A stretch of 56,245 bases of DNA from Candidatus Hodarchaeota archaeon (GTDB lineage: Archaea > Asgardarchaeota > Heimdallarchaeia > Hodarchaeales > Hodarchaeaceae). The stretch covers positions 1 through 56,245 of the forward strand of contig JAEOSR010000105.1 in the NCBI GenBank assembly GCA_016840285.1, written 5' to 3'. Shown here one piece after another: positions 26,255 through 35,244 of the stretch. How positions within the stretch are numbered: position 1 is the first letter of the stretch; every line of letters starts with the position of its first letter. The position numbers and the translations under genes are program-made. The notes below the pieces were generated by a model, which saw only the letters and a program-made list of their open reading frames with translations, did no database searches and had not been told where the DNA came from.

Positions 26255-26635
26255 CTAAATGATTATAATGGGGAGTTGGAATAACAGTCCTTCACCAAGA
26301 ATAAGAACTACAACACCCAGATACATGGGATTTCTTGAATAGCGGTAAAATCCATTTTTAACTAATGTATCTGGCTCTAATCCAAAAATTTTTTCCATTT
26401 TCTTCATGAAGAAAATCATAGATGTTCCTTTTCCAATTATTAAAAATGATAAGACTGAATAACCGTAAAATACTAAACCAATACCTATTAATAAAGCCCC
26501 CACGATACGAAGGATTCCTATTTCAATTTGTTGGTTCCAAAAGGAACTTAATAGCCAGGGAATGACAATAACAACGGTTCCAGGAATAAAAAATGTGAAA
26601 ATGATCGTTTTTAATGTGATATCTATTTTTGTCAA
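26255..26635 (-). CDS. Isoprenylcysteine carboxyl methyltransferase-like membrane protein, interrupted by in-frame TAG
   Basis: The 126-residue N-terminal part has three TM segments and the SAM-binding-loop signature FYRYSRNPMYLG of the ICMT/PEMT-like family, which methylates lipids, prenyl-Cys or small substrates in the membrane. The frame stops at TAG (26255-26257) in the middle of a hydrophobic segment (LLFQLPIIII), and the missing conserved end follows in the same frame (26081-26254), giving about 184 residues with readthrough. It lies 24 bp downstream of an MtmB-like gene. TAG is a normal stop for other genes here (for example 12224 and 17616). A nonsense mutation or sequence error is simplest; pyrrolysine insertion is possible. 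Confidence 0.78.
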   Translation of the reverse strand: MTKIDITLKTIIFTFFIPGTVVIVIPWLLSSFWNQQIEIGILRIVGALLIGIGLVFYGYSVLSFLIIGKGTSMIFFMKKMEKIFGLEPDTLVKNGFYRYSRNPMYLGVVVLILGEGLLFQLPIIII

Positions 26636-26659
26636 AATGGAGACCTTAGTGCTGTGAGC

Positions 26660-28039
26660 TTATTCAAATTGAAGTCCAAGTTCCTGTAATTCTTTTTTAA
26701 CACGTGAATATACCTTAACATAGTCTTCAGAAGGTTTTACAGTATTGATATCATAACACTCTTGGAATCTCTTACCAAGTGGAGGATTTTCAAGCTTCTG
26801 ATTATATTTCTGAACAAGTTGTATAACTAACTCGTTTGCATCGGTTCTTTTCAGCCCAGTCGCAGCATGTCCAACTTCACAACCAATTCTAGCTTCCATT
26901 CCTGTTTCACGATCGAGATACTGGCTTTTCGCTGCAGAGGCATTATTGATGTGTATACCAGAAACAGTACCAACGATCGAACTTGCTGCCACTTCATATA
27001 AACACATTTCTGTACAGGGCCCAGCTGCTGTGATTGCCTCCGCTGCAGTCAATAGGTGTGTATTTCGACTAAGAGCTTGACCAACTATCCCTGCACACCA
27101 CAGGGATTCCCGTGCAGTGCTACAAGAATACTTGAGATGAGTGACTGGGAAGTCTGAATAAGCAACATGATGTACAAGGAGCCCCTGTAAATGGTGGGCA
27201 AGTGTAACAATAGCAGTTCCTTCAGGGCCTCCGCCATATCCTCCCATCAGTGGTACATACACAGCTCCAGGTATGACATTTTTCCTCTCTGAGTAATACA
27301 AAGCCTTGGTGAGCTGACTATAATCTGTTTTGAGCTCCGCAAGCGAAGCAATTAGGTTTCCGTCTACAGGTCTAACCCCGAGTTCTAGTTGACTTGCGGA
27401 TACGTATGCGGCTGAAGAGAGTGCTGTTCCTAACAAGTTATGAAATCCAATACCTGGACGACCAGCTCGTTTAGCTCCTTCTTTGGAATAGATGACGTTA
27501 TATATTGAAGCTAAAACCTCTGTAGGGGTACCTGCCTTGGGAATCATGCCAAATAGAGTATGGAGAGGACAGCCTCCACTTACAGTATCAGCTAGTGGTT
27601 CTTGGGCATAGCTTTGAACTAGTTGAATGTAGATGTCTTCAGAGATTTCCCCTCCACCGGAAGTAAAGCAAAGAGGAGGAGTTTTATCTTCTATCTTCCT
27701 GGGGGCCATTTCCCTTGTATCACCCCCCTCGCCGAAAATAACACGTTTGGGGGCATTTCTCAACGCTTCCTTGATCTCTGCCTCCTCAAATTTAATTTGT
27801 CGATGAGTACTTAAACAAAGAGTGCCTGTTTCCAAATAGAGATCCAATGCAGCATTAAAAACATCATCTGCTAGTATATTATCATTTGGTATCAAGTTAT
27901 CTGGATTAAATTTTATGTCATACTCCTTTATGACCTCAATGAGCTTTGATATCAATATTTTCCGATCAAAATCTTTTTCCAGGCAAATTGGGCCAGTTTC
28001 AGCTTTTTTTAGGACATCAATCATTATTGGTTCAGACAT
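26660..28039 (-). CDS. MtmB-like methylamine methyltransferase homologue without pyrrolysine, second copy
   Basis: A 459-residue paralogue of the 23043 gene with stronger MtmB resemblance at the C-terminus (AAGPCTEMCLYEVAASSI, TGMEARIGCEVGHA, FQECYDI, KKELQELGLQFE). The segment after GRPG reads GRPGIGFHN, so His200 (codon 27440-27442), or Asn201 if gapped differently, replaces the pyrrolysine of MtmB. The TIM-barrel glutamates recalled from MtmB appear kept (LAELKTD and GGPEGTA). The expected role is methyl transfer from a methylated substrate to a corrinoid protein, but substrate and partner are unknown. It is followed by the ICMT-like gene and is divergent from the ParA gene. Confidence 0.78.
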   Translation of the reverse strand: MSEPIMIDVLKKAETGPICLEKDFDRKILISKLIEVIKEYDIKFNPDNLIPNDNILADDVFNAALDLYLETGTLCLSTHRQIKFEEAEIKEALRNAPKRVIFGEGGDTREMAPRKIEDKTPPLCFTSGGGEISEDIYIQLVQSYAQEPLADTVSGGCPLHTLFGMIPKAGTPTEVLASIYNVIYSKEGAKRAGRPGIGFHNLLGTALSSAAYVSASQLELGVRPVDGNLIASLAELKTDYSQLTKALYYSERKNVIPGAVYVPLMGGYGGGPEGTAIVTLAHHLQGLLVHHVAYSDFPVTHLKYSCSTARESLWCAGIVGQALSRNTHLLTAAEAITAAGPCTEMCLYEVAASSIVGTVSGIHINNASAAKSQYLDRETGMEARIGCEVGHAATGLKRTDANELVIQLVQKYNQKLENPPLGKRFQECYDINTVKPSEDYVKVYSRVKKELQELGLQFE

Positions 28040-28147
28040 AGGGTCTCATCTCTTATGCTACACAAATGAGATTAAGATTTTTTCTATGAAGTAGAGTTCT
28101 CTCATCATCAAAGGTATATGAATACAGAAATGAGGATTAGAAGTAAT

Positions 28148-28993
28148 ATGTCTAATAACCCCCTAAAAACATTATCCATCATGTCTCATAAAGGAGGCGT
28201 GGGAAAAACTTCGATAGCTGTTAATATAGCTGTATATTTAGCAAAAACTGGAAAAAATGTGTGATTACTCGAGAATGATCTTCAAGGCCCTTCTCTAAAT
28301 ACCTGGTGGAGGCCTAAAGTCACTTGGTTAAACGATTATTTACTGGAAAATGCTAGTATTGATGAGTGCTTACAAAACCTCTCTCCTAAGTTAAACCTTC
28401 CTGGAAAGCTGCTTGTTGGATTTGCTGATCCTACTCCTGAGTTCATTCAAAGAAACATTCGAATAGATCAAGAAGATTCAATGAAGATGTTACAGAATCT
28501 AGTAAGAGCAAAGGATGTGCTAAAAGAAGATCCTTACGAGGTCGAATACCTTATCATTGACTGCTCCCCAGGCATAGGTTATTCTGCAGTTAATGCCATG
28601 ATAGCAGCAGATTCTAGTCTATTTATCGTGAAATTAAGTAATGCTGATATTATGGGTACTTCTCATTTGATTAAAGGTTTGTACAAGCAATTAAAAAAGA
28701 GAACCCTCGTTTTAGCAAACTTAATACCTAAAGAAGTAGTCAACGATGATAAAAAGAAAAAATTAGTTCAGGATTTAGTAGAAAAGACTTTATTGGTACC
28801 TACAGAAGATTCCAGTCATATTTTTCAGTTCACTGGATGGATACCCACTGATGACACCTTGATTTCACTTGAATTTGAACAGGCGTTAAAAACATTAAGC
28901 GGAGAAGAATCTTCCAGGATTATTTTTACACTAGATCAACCAGAGCATATTTTTTCAACGACACTCATGGATTTGATCCCATTATTATTTTGA
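28148..28993 (+). pseudogene. ParA/MinD-type ATPase gene with an in-frame TGA
   Basis: From ATG 28148 (or in-frame ATG 28130) the frame reads the deviant Walker A MSHKGGVGKTSIAVNIA, then codon 39 is TGA (28262-28264), then LLENDLQGPSLNTWW and the Walker B region (LIIDCSPGIGYSAVNAM). The frame runs on to 28993. Both sides of the stop are required for a functional fold, giving 281 residues. Proteins of this class partition DNA or position cargo by ATP-driven dimerisation on DNA or membrane. TTA (Leu, common here in ParA proteins) to TGA is a single change. Without readthrough only a fragment from ATG 28481 lacking the P-loop could be made. Confidence 0.82.
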
Positions 28994-29008
28994 GAAATTT
29001 AGAAAATG

Positions 29009-29632
29009 TCATCCAGATTCATGGTACGAAGGGATAAAATCCATCCATTTAGGCCTTTGGGTCAATGTTTCTGATGATTTACTCAACTGTTCTTCCTTGA
29101 GATCTTTGATGGAAATTATAACATGCCTAAAAATTTTCTCCACTGATTCTACATCCTTTGAGGTGCACTTGAAGGCGCGTGCACAATTGAACCTTTGTAC
29201 AAAGTTTTCAAGATCGACGTTTCGTTCTTCAATGGTCGCAATGTCATATTTTGTGCCTATTAAAAATCGTGGTACACCTTTATTAAGAAATTCAATCCAT
29301 TCAGGAAGAGCGAAGAGAGATCCAATGTCTGTCAGATCAAAACATAGAAGGGCTCCATCTGCACCTTCACAGAATCTCTTGAAGACTGTTTTCATGTTTT
29401 TGAATTGTTCCTGCCCTCCTAGATCCCATAATTGGATCTTTGCGTTAGTACCTACACCTATTGAGAAGATCTTTGAATGAAATTCGACTGCAATTGTCTG
29501 TTTTGCTTCAGAGTAAAATGAGTTATTAACAAAGGTTTTTGCGATCGTGGTTTTACCAACCCCACCTTCTCCAAGAATAACTAATTTCATTGGTTTTTCT
29601 GGATTAGATCGAATTCTAGTGAATAGTCTCAT
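29009..29632 (-). CDS. Ras/Arf-like small GTPase
   Basis: A 207-residue Ras-superfamily GTPase. G1 is GEGGVGKTT (21-29), the switch I Thr is Thr46, G3 is WDLGGQEQF (from 69), G4 is the variant GTKYD in place of NKxD, and G5 is CTSKD. The WDLGGQE form is closer to Arf/Rab/Rag-type proteins than to bacterial MglA. There is no C-terminal CAAX or Cys, so membrane attachment by prenylation is not expected. It follows a roadblock gene by 20 bp, a pairing known for MglA/MglB and common in Asgard archaea; the roadblock protein is a likely GAP or scaffold. Confidence 0.93.
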   Translation of the reverse strand: MRLFTRIRSNPEKPMKLVILGEGGVGKTTIAKTFVNNSFYSEAKQTIAVEFHSKIFSIGVGTNAKIQLWDLGGQEQFKNMKTVFKRFCEGADGALLCFDLTDIGSLFALPEWIEFLNKGVPRFLIGTKYDIATIEERNVDLENFVQRFNCARAFKCTSKDVESVEKIFRHVIISIKDLKEEQLSKSSETLTQRPKWMDFIPSYHESG

Positions 29633-29652
29633 CGGTAATATACTCCATAATT

Positions 29653-30051
29653 CTAGATTAAACCAGCGAGCTTTCCTGCTGCCCGTTTAATATCTAACAG
29701 AACTAATCCAAGTTTCGCGTTAGATTTTGCAATTCCGACTAAAACAGCGTGTTCTCCAGCATCACGAATAATCACTAGACCATTCGTTCCTGTAATTATT
29801 ACCTGATCCATAATTCCTCGCTCTAACTCGAGGACGATTCGATCAGATAAAGAAAGACTTGCAGCGGTCATTGCACCAATTCGATCTTCGTCAACTGTCG
29901 TGAATAACATGCTTGCAATCGATAATCCTTCCTTTGAAACAACAGCTAGTCCTTCTAAGTCAGGAATCCTTGATTGAAGTTCTTGAAGGATTCTTTTGAT
30001 TTCATGTAAACGACCCATCGTATCTGAATTCTGATTGGTTTCGAGATACAT
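29653..30051 (-). CDS. Roadblock/LC7-domain protein
   Basis: A 132-residue single-domain roadblock/longin-like protein: LQELQSRIPDLEGLAVVSKE, then GAMTAASLSLSDRI, VIITGTNGLVIIRDAG, and ILLDIKRAAGK-like ending. Members dimerise and bind small GTPases (MglB, LAMTOR, dynein light chain 7). It sits directly upstream of the small GTPase gene in the same operon, so it is the probable partner. Confidence 0.92.
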   Translation of the reverse strand: MYLETNQNSDTMGRLHEIKRILQELQSRIPDLEGLAVVSKEGLSIASMLFTTVDEDRIGAMTAASLSLSDRIVLELERGIMDQVIITGTNGLVIIRDAGEHAVLVGIAKSNAKLGLVLLDIKRAAGKLAGLI

Positions 30052-30237
30052 TAGAATTACTTCCTGATTCGAAAAATATCAAATCTAAGTTTATTACCAG
30101 AATTTGTTTTTAATAACCTGAAAATTATCATATCGAAACAACGAAGAAGAAGTAAATTCTAATATTGAGGAAGGTGAACCAGAAATCCAAAAGGTTTTGA
30201 GTGATCTCCTCCTCTCCTCTCCCTTTTTTCCACGAGA

Positions 30238-31014
30238 TTAAATTTGTTTAACCTCAATTTCATAATCAGATAACCATGTTCTAATCTGCTGTTTTTGTTT
30301 CATGCCTTTTTTATCAAACAGGACAAGTTCTGGAGGTGGAGAAGTTTTAGTGATCATTTGGTGAATCAATTCTTGAGTCAACTGTGGAATCGCGTATTTT
30401 GCACAAAGATGGCCAAAAGCATAATCAGTTTCAAGCATATATCGAGTAAATTTAGTTGCATAATGATTCCCTCCAAATCCGATTACTGAAACCCAGTTAC
30501 TATCTTGAGTCAGGTTATCGAATTTGGTATTGTTTACAGCATCCGCAACTAGGCGACATGCTTCAAGATCATTCCATTGAGGTTCAGAGGAACCTACTTC
30601 GATAAAAACAACCGAAGGTTTGGAAAATGGGCCATGGTGAGTGACTTCTAAGCTTATTTCGTAATCAAATAATGTTCTATAATCTCCTGACGTCATCAAG
30701 TCTTGAATATTCAGTAATAGTCGTTTCATAAGAAAAGAATGACACTCTACAAGTGTGTCATCTCTTCCACCAAATTCAGCCGTTCCAAAATTCCCAATAG
30801 GATGAACAGTGAGACTAGGCCGTAAACTTTGAGCTGAATGACGAGAAAGGTAGATCACTGAAGCAGCTGAAGGAATAACAGATGCGATGGCTTGATCTGA
30901 AAAGATAGAAATTTCCTCGACTAGTGAAATCCTTTCTTGCAGATGAGAATAAATGAATCGTGAGATATTCATCCCTGCATTATCCTCACGACTAGCTAAC
31001 AAGCGGATGTCCAT
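30238..31014 (-). CDS. dtdA: Archaeal/plant-type D-aminoacyl-tRNA deacylase (Dtd2)
   Basis: About 258 residues from ATG 31014; a GTG three codons earlier (31023) is possible. Hallmarks of the DTD2 family are present: HPIGNFGTAEFGG, SLEVTHHGPFSKPSVVF, EVGSSEPQW and the variant FGGNHYATKFT, followed by YAFGHLCAKYA. The enzyme hydrolyses D-aminoacyl-tRNAs and so protects translation. It is upstream of the roadblock and GTPase genes on the same strand across a 186-bp gap, so it may be transcribed separately. Confidence 0.92.
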   Translation of the reverse strand: MDIRLLASREDNAGMNISRFIYSHLQERISLVEEISIFSDQAIASVIPSAASVIYLSRHSAQSLRPSLTVHPIGNFGTAEFGGRDDTLVECHSFLMKRLLLNIQDLMTSGDYRTLFDYEISLEVTHHGPFSKPSVVFIEVGSSEPQWNDLEACRLVADAVNNTKFDNLTQDSNWVSVIGFGGNHYATKFTRYMLETDYAFGHLCAKYAIPQLTQELIHQMITKTSPPPELVLFDKKGMKQKQQIRTWLSDYEIEVKQI

Positions 31015-31143
31015 GATGAACACCTATATCTGTGTAAGACTTCTTTCTTATTATAATGCTGTTAATAAGCCTATAAAATGGAACAATTAATAAATGACAA
31101 TTAAGGTTAAGTTATGCTAGAAACACTAACTGAGCTTTAATCC

Positions 31144-33276
31144 ATGAAACTTAAACAGGAAATTTTACTTTATATTATCCTATTTTGTCTCCTTAACCTT
31201 TCTGGATTGAGAAGTGGGTCACATCCAAATTCATTAGTTCCAATCATTTATCTTCCTAATCCAGTTATTAACGCTGATATCGTTAAACCTTTTACATTAA
31301 CATACGTTGTTATTGATGATAATCCTCATAATTATTATCTTAAACGAGATGGAGAAGAATTAGAATCTGGTAGAATTAGATCTAGCATTTTGAATTTCAC
31401 TTACAGTTCAGCATCAAGTGGAATAATAGTTTTTACTTTAACAGTATCTGATTTTTCCAATAACCAAGCCTCAGAAGACATTACGGTTACTATTTCCTCT
31501 CTAAATCAGGATGTTACAACATTTGCAGGTCATACCTTTGCAGAAGAGTATTTTGCGATTGAAGTGGATCTCGTTGGTTCAGGAACAGATGTTTTTAACC
31601 CTGATCCTGAACATCCTGATTTAAATCGCGATTTATTAGATCTAGGAGCAACAACAGGAGATTCAAATCCTTTAGAAGATGAACAATTCTACCTAGCATA
31701 TATGAACATGTCAGGTATTGAGACTGCGTTCTCGGCGTTAGAGAAATTTGAACACATGCTAACATTCGAAGACTTCATTTCAGATGAGACTTATGACGAC
31801 ATTTGGGCTGTTGGTGCACTAGATCCAAGTTTACGAGATGCTCTAGAAGCTCCTATCTCTCATGTCAATGCGACAGCTCCCTTCCAGCAATTGGTTCAAC
31901 ATTACACGACATCTGAGGCGAGTGGATACAAAGATGTCTTTGTTACCAATAATTTCATAGCTCTAATCGCTTATTCCACAGGTACAGGTAGTAATCCTAA
32001 CAAAATGGATGAGAATGATGACCTCTACTTAGGGTATACTTTTGTCGTCCAAAACCTGACTGATGCGATTAATGGAGCGCTAATAGCAAATGGTCACAGT
32101 GAAGATCAACTTGATAACTATGAATTTGAATCTTTCTTTGAAAAAACTGACAATGGGTATGAATTTGGCATCAAATATACGAATATATTAGTTCTATGGC
32201 AAAATATTATTGTTGAACCGAAGTGTATTGATGTCTTCGCTAGTACGGGTGACCATAGTGATCATCTCAAAGACAATACTGGAGGCGTCATTTTTGGTGG
32301 AGAAATCGTTGTTATGTCAGTTCTGGATTATCTCTCGTTCAATTACTCATTCGAGACAAATATATTTAGTGGAGTAAACGAATACATCGAGGGTTCAGTG
32401 ACAACTAATTATGCTATTGGAGAGACAAATTTTCTTGCAGTACAAGATGAAACTTCAATTATTTCAGACTATGTTGAAAATTGGACAAACAACCCGTTCA
32501 TTGCTAATCCTAATTACACCTTAACTATTCCTGATGCTCTTGCTGATTTTGATTTCTCTTATTATGGGCTTCCAAATGTTTCAAATGTGGTAACAGTCGA
32601 TTTACCAGAATTAATATTTTTCATCGATGACGATGCCAAAACACGGATGAGGATGGAGAATTCCTTGGGGCTGACCATAGTAACTGCGACAACTTCCTTC
32701 GGGATTGATGTTGTGGATCCAGAGTACGAGCAAGCAGGAGACGATATCAATCTCAATATGGGTGGGAAGACTTACTTCTTTACTGAATTCACTAATAAAA
32801 AGACTTACAAGCTTCTAGGATTAGAAGATCTCTGGAATATTAATTTGAACACTGATCGACCAGTGGAAGTCATTCCTTTTGATCCCACTGGATGGGGTGT
32901 CGCAGATTTTGGGATCGCTAAAGCATATTTTGCAGTTGAATTCGATTTGGCTTATGGTTTCACTACATTTATGGCTAAACAAACAGGAGAATTCATGTTT
33001 ATGCCACCTAGCGTCATTGCTTACCTTTCAGTAGATTTGTTGTACTTTACTTTCACTGAATTTCCCGAGTGGTATGGTGGAGAAATTATTCATGATCCGA
33101 CCTATTCCGTTATAGCTGCAATGGCTGCTGAATCCGTAGAATCGAGCAGTACAAAGTCTAGTAAGGAATCTGAAGAACCTAGTGATGGGGTTCCAGGTTT
33201 CGATGTGATCTTTCTCATTCTCGGATCTCTGGTATTGGTTATTTGGAAAAAGTCTGAAAAGGGGGAAAAAAGCTGA
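31144..33276 (+). CDS. Large exported protein with Ig/PKD-like N-terminus and PGF-type C-terminal anchor
   Basis: A 710-residue protein with a signal peptide (about 5-25), an Ig/PKD-like domain (about 35-118, ending in ASEDITVTIS), a long acidic beta-rich body without recognisable family, a Ser/Glu-rich linker and a tripartite tail (GVPGFDVIFLILGSLVLVIW, then KKSEK). That tail resembles archaeal PGF-CTERM signals, which are processed by archaeosortases and anchor surface-layer proteins. It is probably displayed on the outer surface. The body function is unknown. An orphan anchor fragment follows at once. Confidence 0.75.
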   Translation: MKLKQEILLYIILFCLLNLSGLRSGSHPNSLVPIIYLPNPVINADIVKPFTLTYVVIDDNPHNYYLKRDGEELESGRIRSSILNFTYSSASSGIIVFTLTVSDFSNNQASEDITVTISSLNQDVTTFAGHTFAEEYFAIEVDLVGSGTDVFNPDPEHPDLNRDLLDLGATTGDSNPLEDEQFYLAYMNMSGIETAFSALEKFEHMLTFEDFISDETYDDIWAVGALDPSLRDALEAPISHVNATAPFQQLVQHYTTSEASGYKDVFVTNNFIALIAYSTGTGSNPNKMDENDDLYLGYTFVVQNLTDAINGALIANGHSEDQLDNYEFESFFEKTDNGYEFGIKYTNILVLWQNIIVEPKCIDVFASTGDHSDHLKDNTGGVIFGGEIVVMSVLDYLSFNYSFETNIFSGVNEYIEGSVTTNYAIGETNFLAVQDETSIISDYVENWTNNPFIANPNYTLTIPDALADFDFSYYGLPNVSNVVTVDLPELIFFIDDDAKTRMRMENSLGLTIVTATTSFGIDVVDPEYEQAGDDINLNMGGKTYFFTEFTNKKTYKLLGLEDLWNINLNTDRPVEVIPFDPTGWGVADFGIAKAYFAVEFDLAYGFTTFMAKQTGEFMFMPPSVIAYLSVDLLYFTFTEFPEWYGGEIIHDPTYSVIAAMAAESVESSSTKSSKESEEPSDGVPGFDVIFLILGSLVLVIWKKSEKGEKS

Positions 33277-33464
33277 ATAAGAATAATAGAAGAAGGGAAC
33301 AATTAATAACTGTAAAGACTGGCCCCTTTCCTACAAGCACAACAACATCAAGCGGTTTACCTCAAATTTCGGGAGGTAGCCTTCCGTTTCTCCCCTGTAT
33401 TCTTGGAATACTACTACTAAAGAAACGAAAATTTATCCAAGACCAATTAGTCAAGAAGGATTGA
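33258..33464 (+). pseudogene. Orphan C-terminal anchor fragment of a surface protein
   Basis: A frame without start codon, shifted relative to the upstream gene, encodes a Thr/Ser linker (PFPTSTTTSSGLPQISGG) followed by SLPFLPCILGILLLKKRKF, the shape of a C-terminal surface anchor. Its stop (33462-33464) overlaps the region where the next gene starts. It is probably the remnant of a deleted surface-protein gene. Confidence 0.6.
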
Positions 33465-33466
33465 TC

Positions 33467-35224
33467 TTGAACATTAAAAAGGTATTCATTATATATTTTA
33501 TCTTTGGATTGTTAATACAAATTAATCCTCATCTAAGTCAATCCAAAGTATCATCAAAATCATTTTCGTCTATCCGTATGGTTCAAGAAGATGAACCTGT
33601 GACAGGAATTGTTCAAATTGGGAATAATATCTCAGATGGTGATACAATATTTCTCTTTGGCTTTCTATCAAAAATAATCGCGTTTAATTGTGATACCAAT
33701 GAAATCCGATGGAATAAGTCGTTTGGTCTAAATAAGAATGGAGACGTTTTTATTTGGAAAATGATATCAAATTCCTTACAACAGGAGGAAGTATCAGGTG
33801 TCTATGTCTCATTGTCTAATGGGACCATCTTTGAGATTTCCCAAGATGGCCTGGTTTTATGGACAAAATCTCTTGGAATATTAGCTATTTCAAGTTTAGT
33901 TCTGGTAGAAGCCCCATCAACTCCAGAAGTTCCATTCTATATTGTATCAGGGGGAGATAACAATCAGGTCACTTGGTTAACTCCAGAAGGTAATATTACT
34001 GAAAGCCATTCTACCTCTTCTGAAATCACAATAATAGTAGCTAGAGATGGTTATTCGTTGGTAGGCACTCGATCAGGGGATATATCTGTATACAATGGCA
34101 CAGATCATTTATGGAATAAAAGTATTGGCAATACACAAGTTTTAGCAGGTAATTTAAACAGAAATCTTGTTATTGCATATAGCTACGGAAGCGAAGTCAT
34201 TATTATGAACTTAACAAAAGGATCAATCGAATATACAAAGGATTTTGGGTTGCTTACGTACAATTCAATTCAGATACTTAAACAGGAGGATGATCAAGCA
34301 TATTTGTTCAAGAATAATGGAGAGCTTGTTGTGATCCGAGTTTCTAGTGGTGGGATTGCATGGGAAAACAGTGATATTCCAAGCTACATAACAAATATTC
34401 AAGTTACTGAAAGTACAGGTGATTCACAAGAAGATATAGTAGTTAGCACCATTTCTGGTTATATTTTTGTCATTAATCAGTCAACAGGAGATACTCTCTA
34501 CTCTGAGAAAGTGAGTCAAGAGCAAATATCATATTTAATAACATCAAACTTAAACGATGATGCTATTACAGATTTAATCTTTGGGACACTTGATGGGAAG
34601 ATTGTGGCTATTCTCGGATCAGATCTCACACCACCTATTATTTCTGAGCTTAAATCAGTCAAAATTTCTTATGATAAGTATAATATTACAGTTACTACTA
34701 ATGAGCCTGTTACAGCTCACATCAAATATGGGTTAACCTCTATTGAAGAAATTAAACATACAGATAACACATCCTCTCTAATCCACACTTTTATCTTAGA
34801 AAATTTAGTCCCAGAAGTCACCTATTTAGCACAAGTTCTTGTAAATGATAGTAATGGAAATATCGCTACAAGTGAGGTATTCACAATCGCTACTGGGGCT
34901 GCTTCCACTCCTTTTCCTCTTGTCGAGCTTTCATTAAGCGCAATCTTAGTATTTGGAGTAATTGGTACAGGTTATATACTTTACGAGCGAAGAACTAGTC
35001 AAGAAGCATTGAGGAGTGGCGAGGAGGCCCTGAAGGATAATGATTATACTACTGCGATAAAATATTTCTATAAAGCGAAAGCAAAAGATCGAGTTATTGA
35101 TGTAGCCCAAATAATGGTTCTTCATCCCGAGTTAGCTCATGAGATGAGTGAAATTAAGAAAATCAAAGAAATCAAAGAATATATCACGGCTGCACAAGAA
35201 ATCGTAGAAAAAGCACAAAAATAA
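33467..35224 (+). CDS. Beta-propeller/FN3 ectodomain protein with TM helix and cytosolic helical tail
   Basis: About 585 residues. The TTG at 33467 is preferred because AAGGA ends 6 bp before it; the TTG at 33461 abuts the RBS. Parts in order: signal (about 4-22); PQQ/WD-like beta-propeller repeats (about 50-390; for example DGDTIFLFG and GDISVYNGTDHLWNKSIG); an FN3-like domain (about 392-480, starting LTPPIISELKSV); TM helix (about 490-512); and a cytosolic TPR-like tail of about 70 residues (SGEEALKDNDYTTAIKYFYK). It is suited to sense something outside and recruit partners inside. Function is not known. Confidence 0.72.
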   Translation: MNIKKVFIIYFIFGLLIQINPHLSQSKVSSKSFSSIRMVQEDEPVTGIVQIGNNISDGDTIFLFGFLSKIIAFNCDTNEIRWNKSFGLNKNGDVFIWKMISNSLQQEEVSGVYVSLSNGTIFEISQDGLVLWTKSLGILAISSLVLVEAPSTPEVPFYIVSGGDNNQVTWLTPEGNITESHSTSSEITIIVARDGYSLVGTRSGDISVYNGTDHLWNKSIGNTQVLAGNLNRNLVIAYSYGSEVIIMNLTKGSIEYTKDFGLLTYNSIQILKQEDDQAYLFKNNGELVVIRVSSGGIAWENSDIPSYITNIQVTESTGDSQEDIVVSTISGYIFVINQSTGDTLYSEKVSQEQISYLITSNLNDDAITDLIFGTLDGKIVAILGSDLTPPIISELKSVKISYDKYNITVTTNEPVTAHIKYGLTSIEEIKHTDNTSSLIHTFILENLVPEVTYLAQVLVNDSNGNIATSEVFTIATGAASTPFPLVELSLSAILVFGVIGTGYILYERRTSQEALRSGEEALKDNDYTTAIKYFYKAKAKDRVIDVAQIMVLHPELAHEMSEIKKIKEIKEYITAAQEIVEKAQK

Positions 35225-35244
35225 GTTGAAAAGTCTTAATCTTT

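Noticed and set aside
29097..29480. 127-codon plus-strand frame opposite the GTPase
   Set aside because: Antisense to the conserved GTPase motifs.
30100..30240. 38-codon Glu-rich plus-strand frame before the Dtd2 end
   Set aside because: It has no start codon and no RBS; too short to support.
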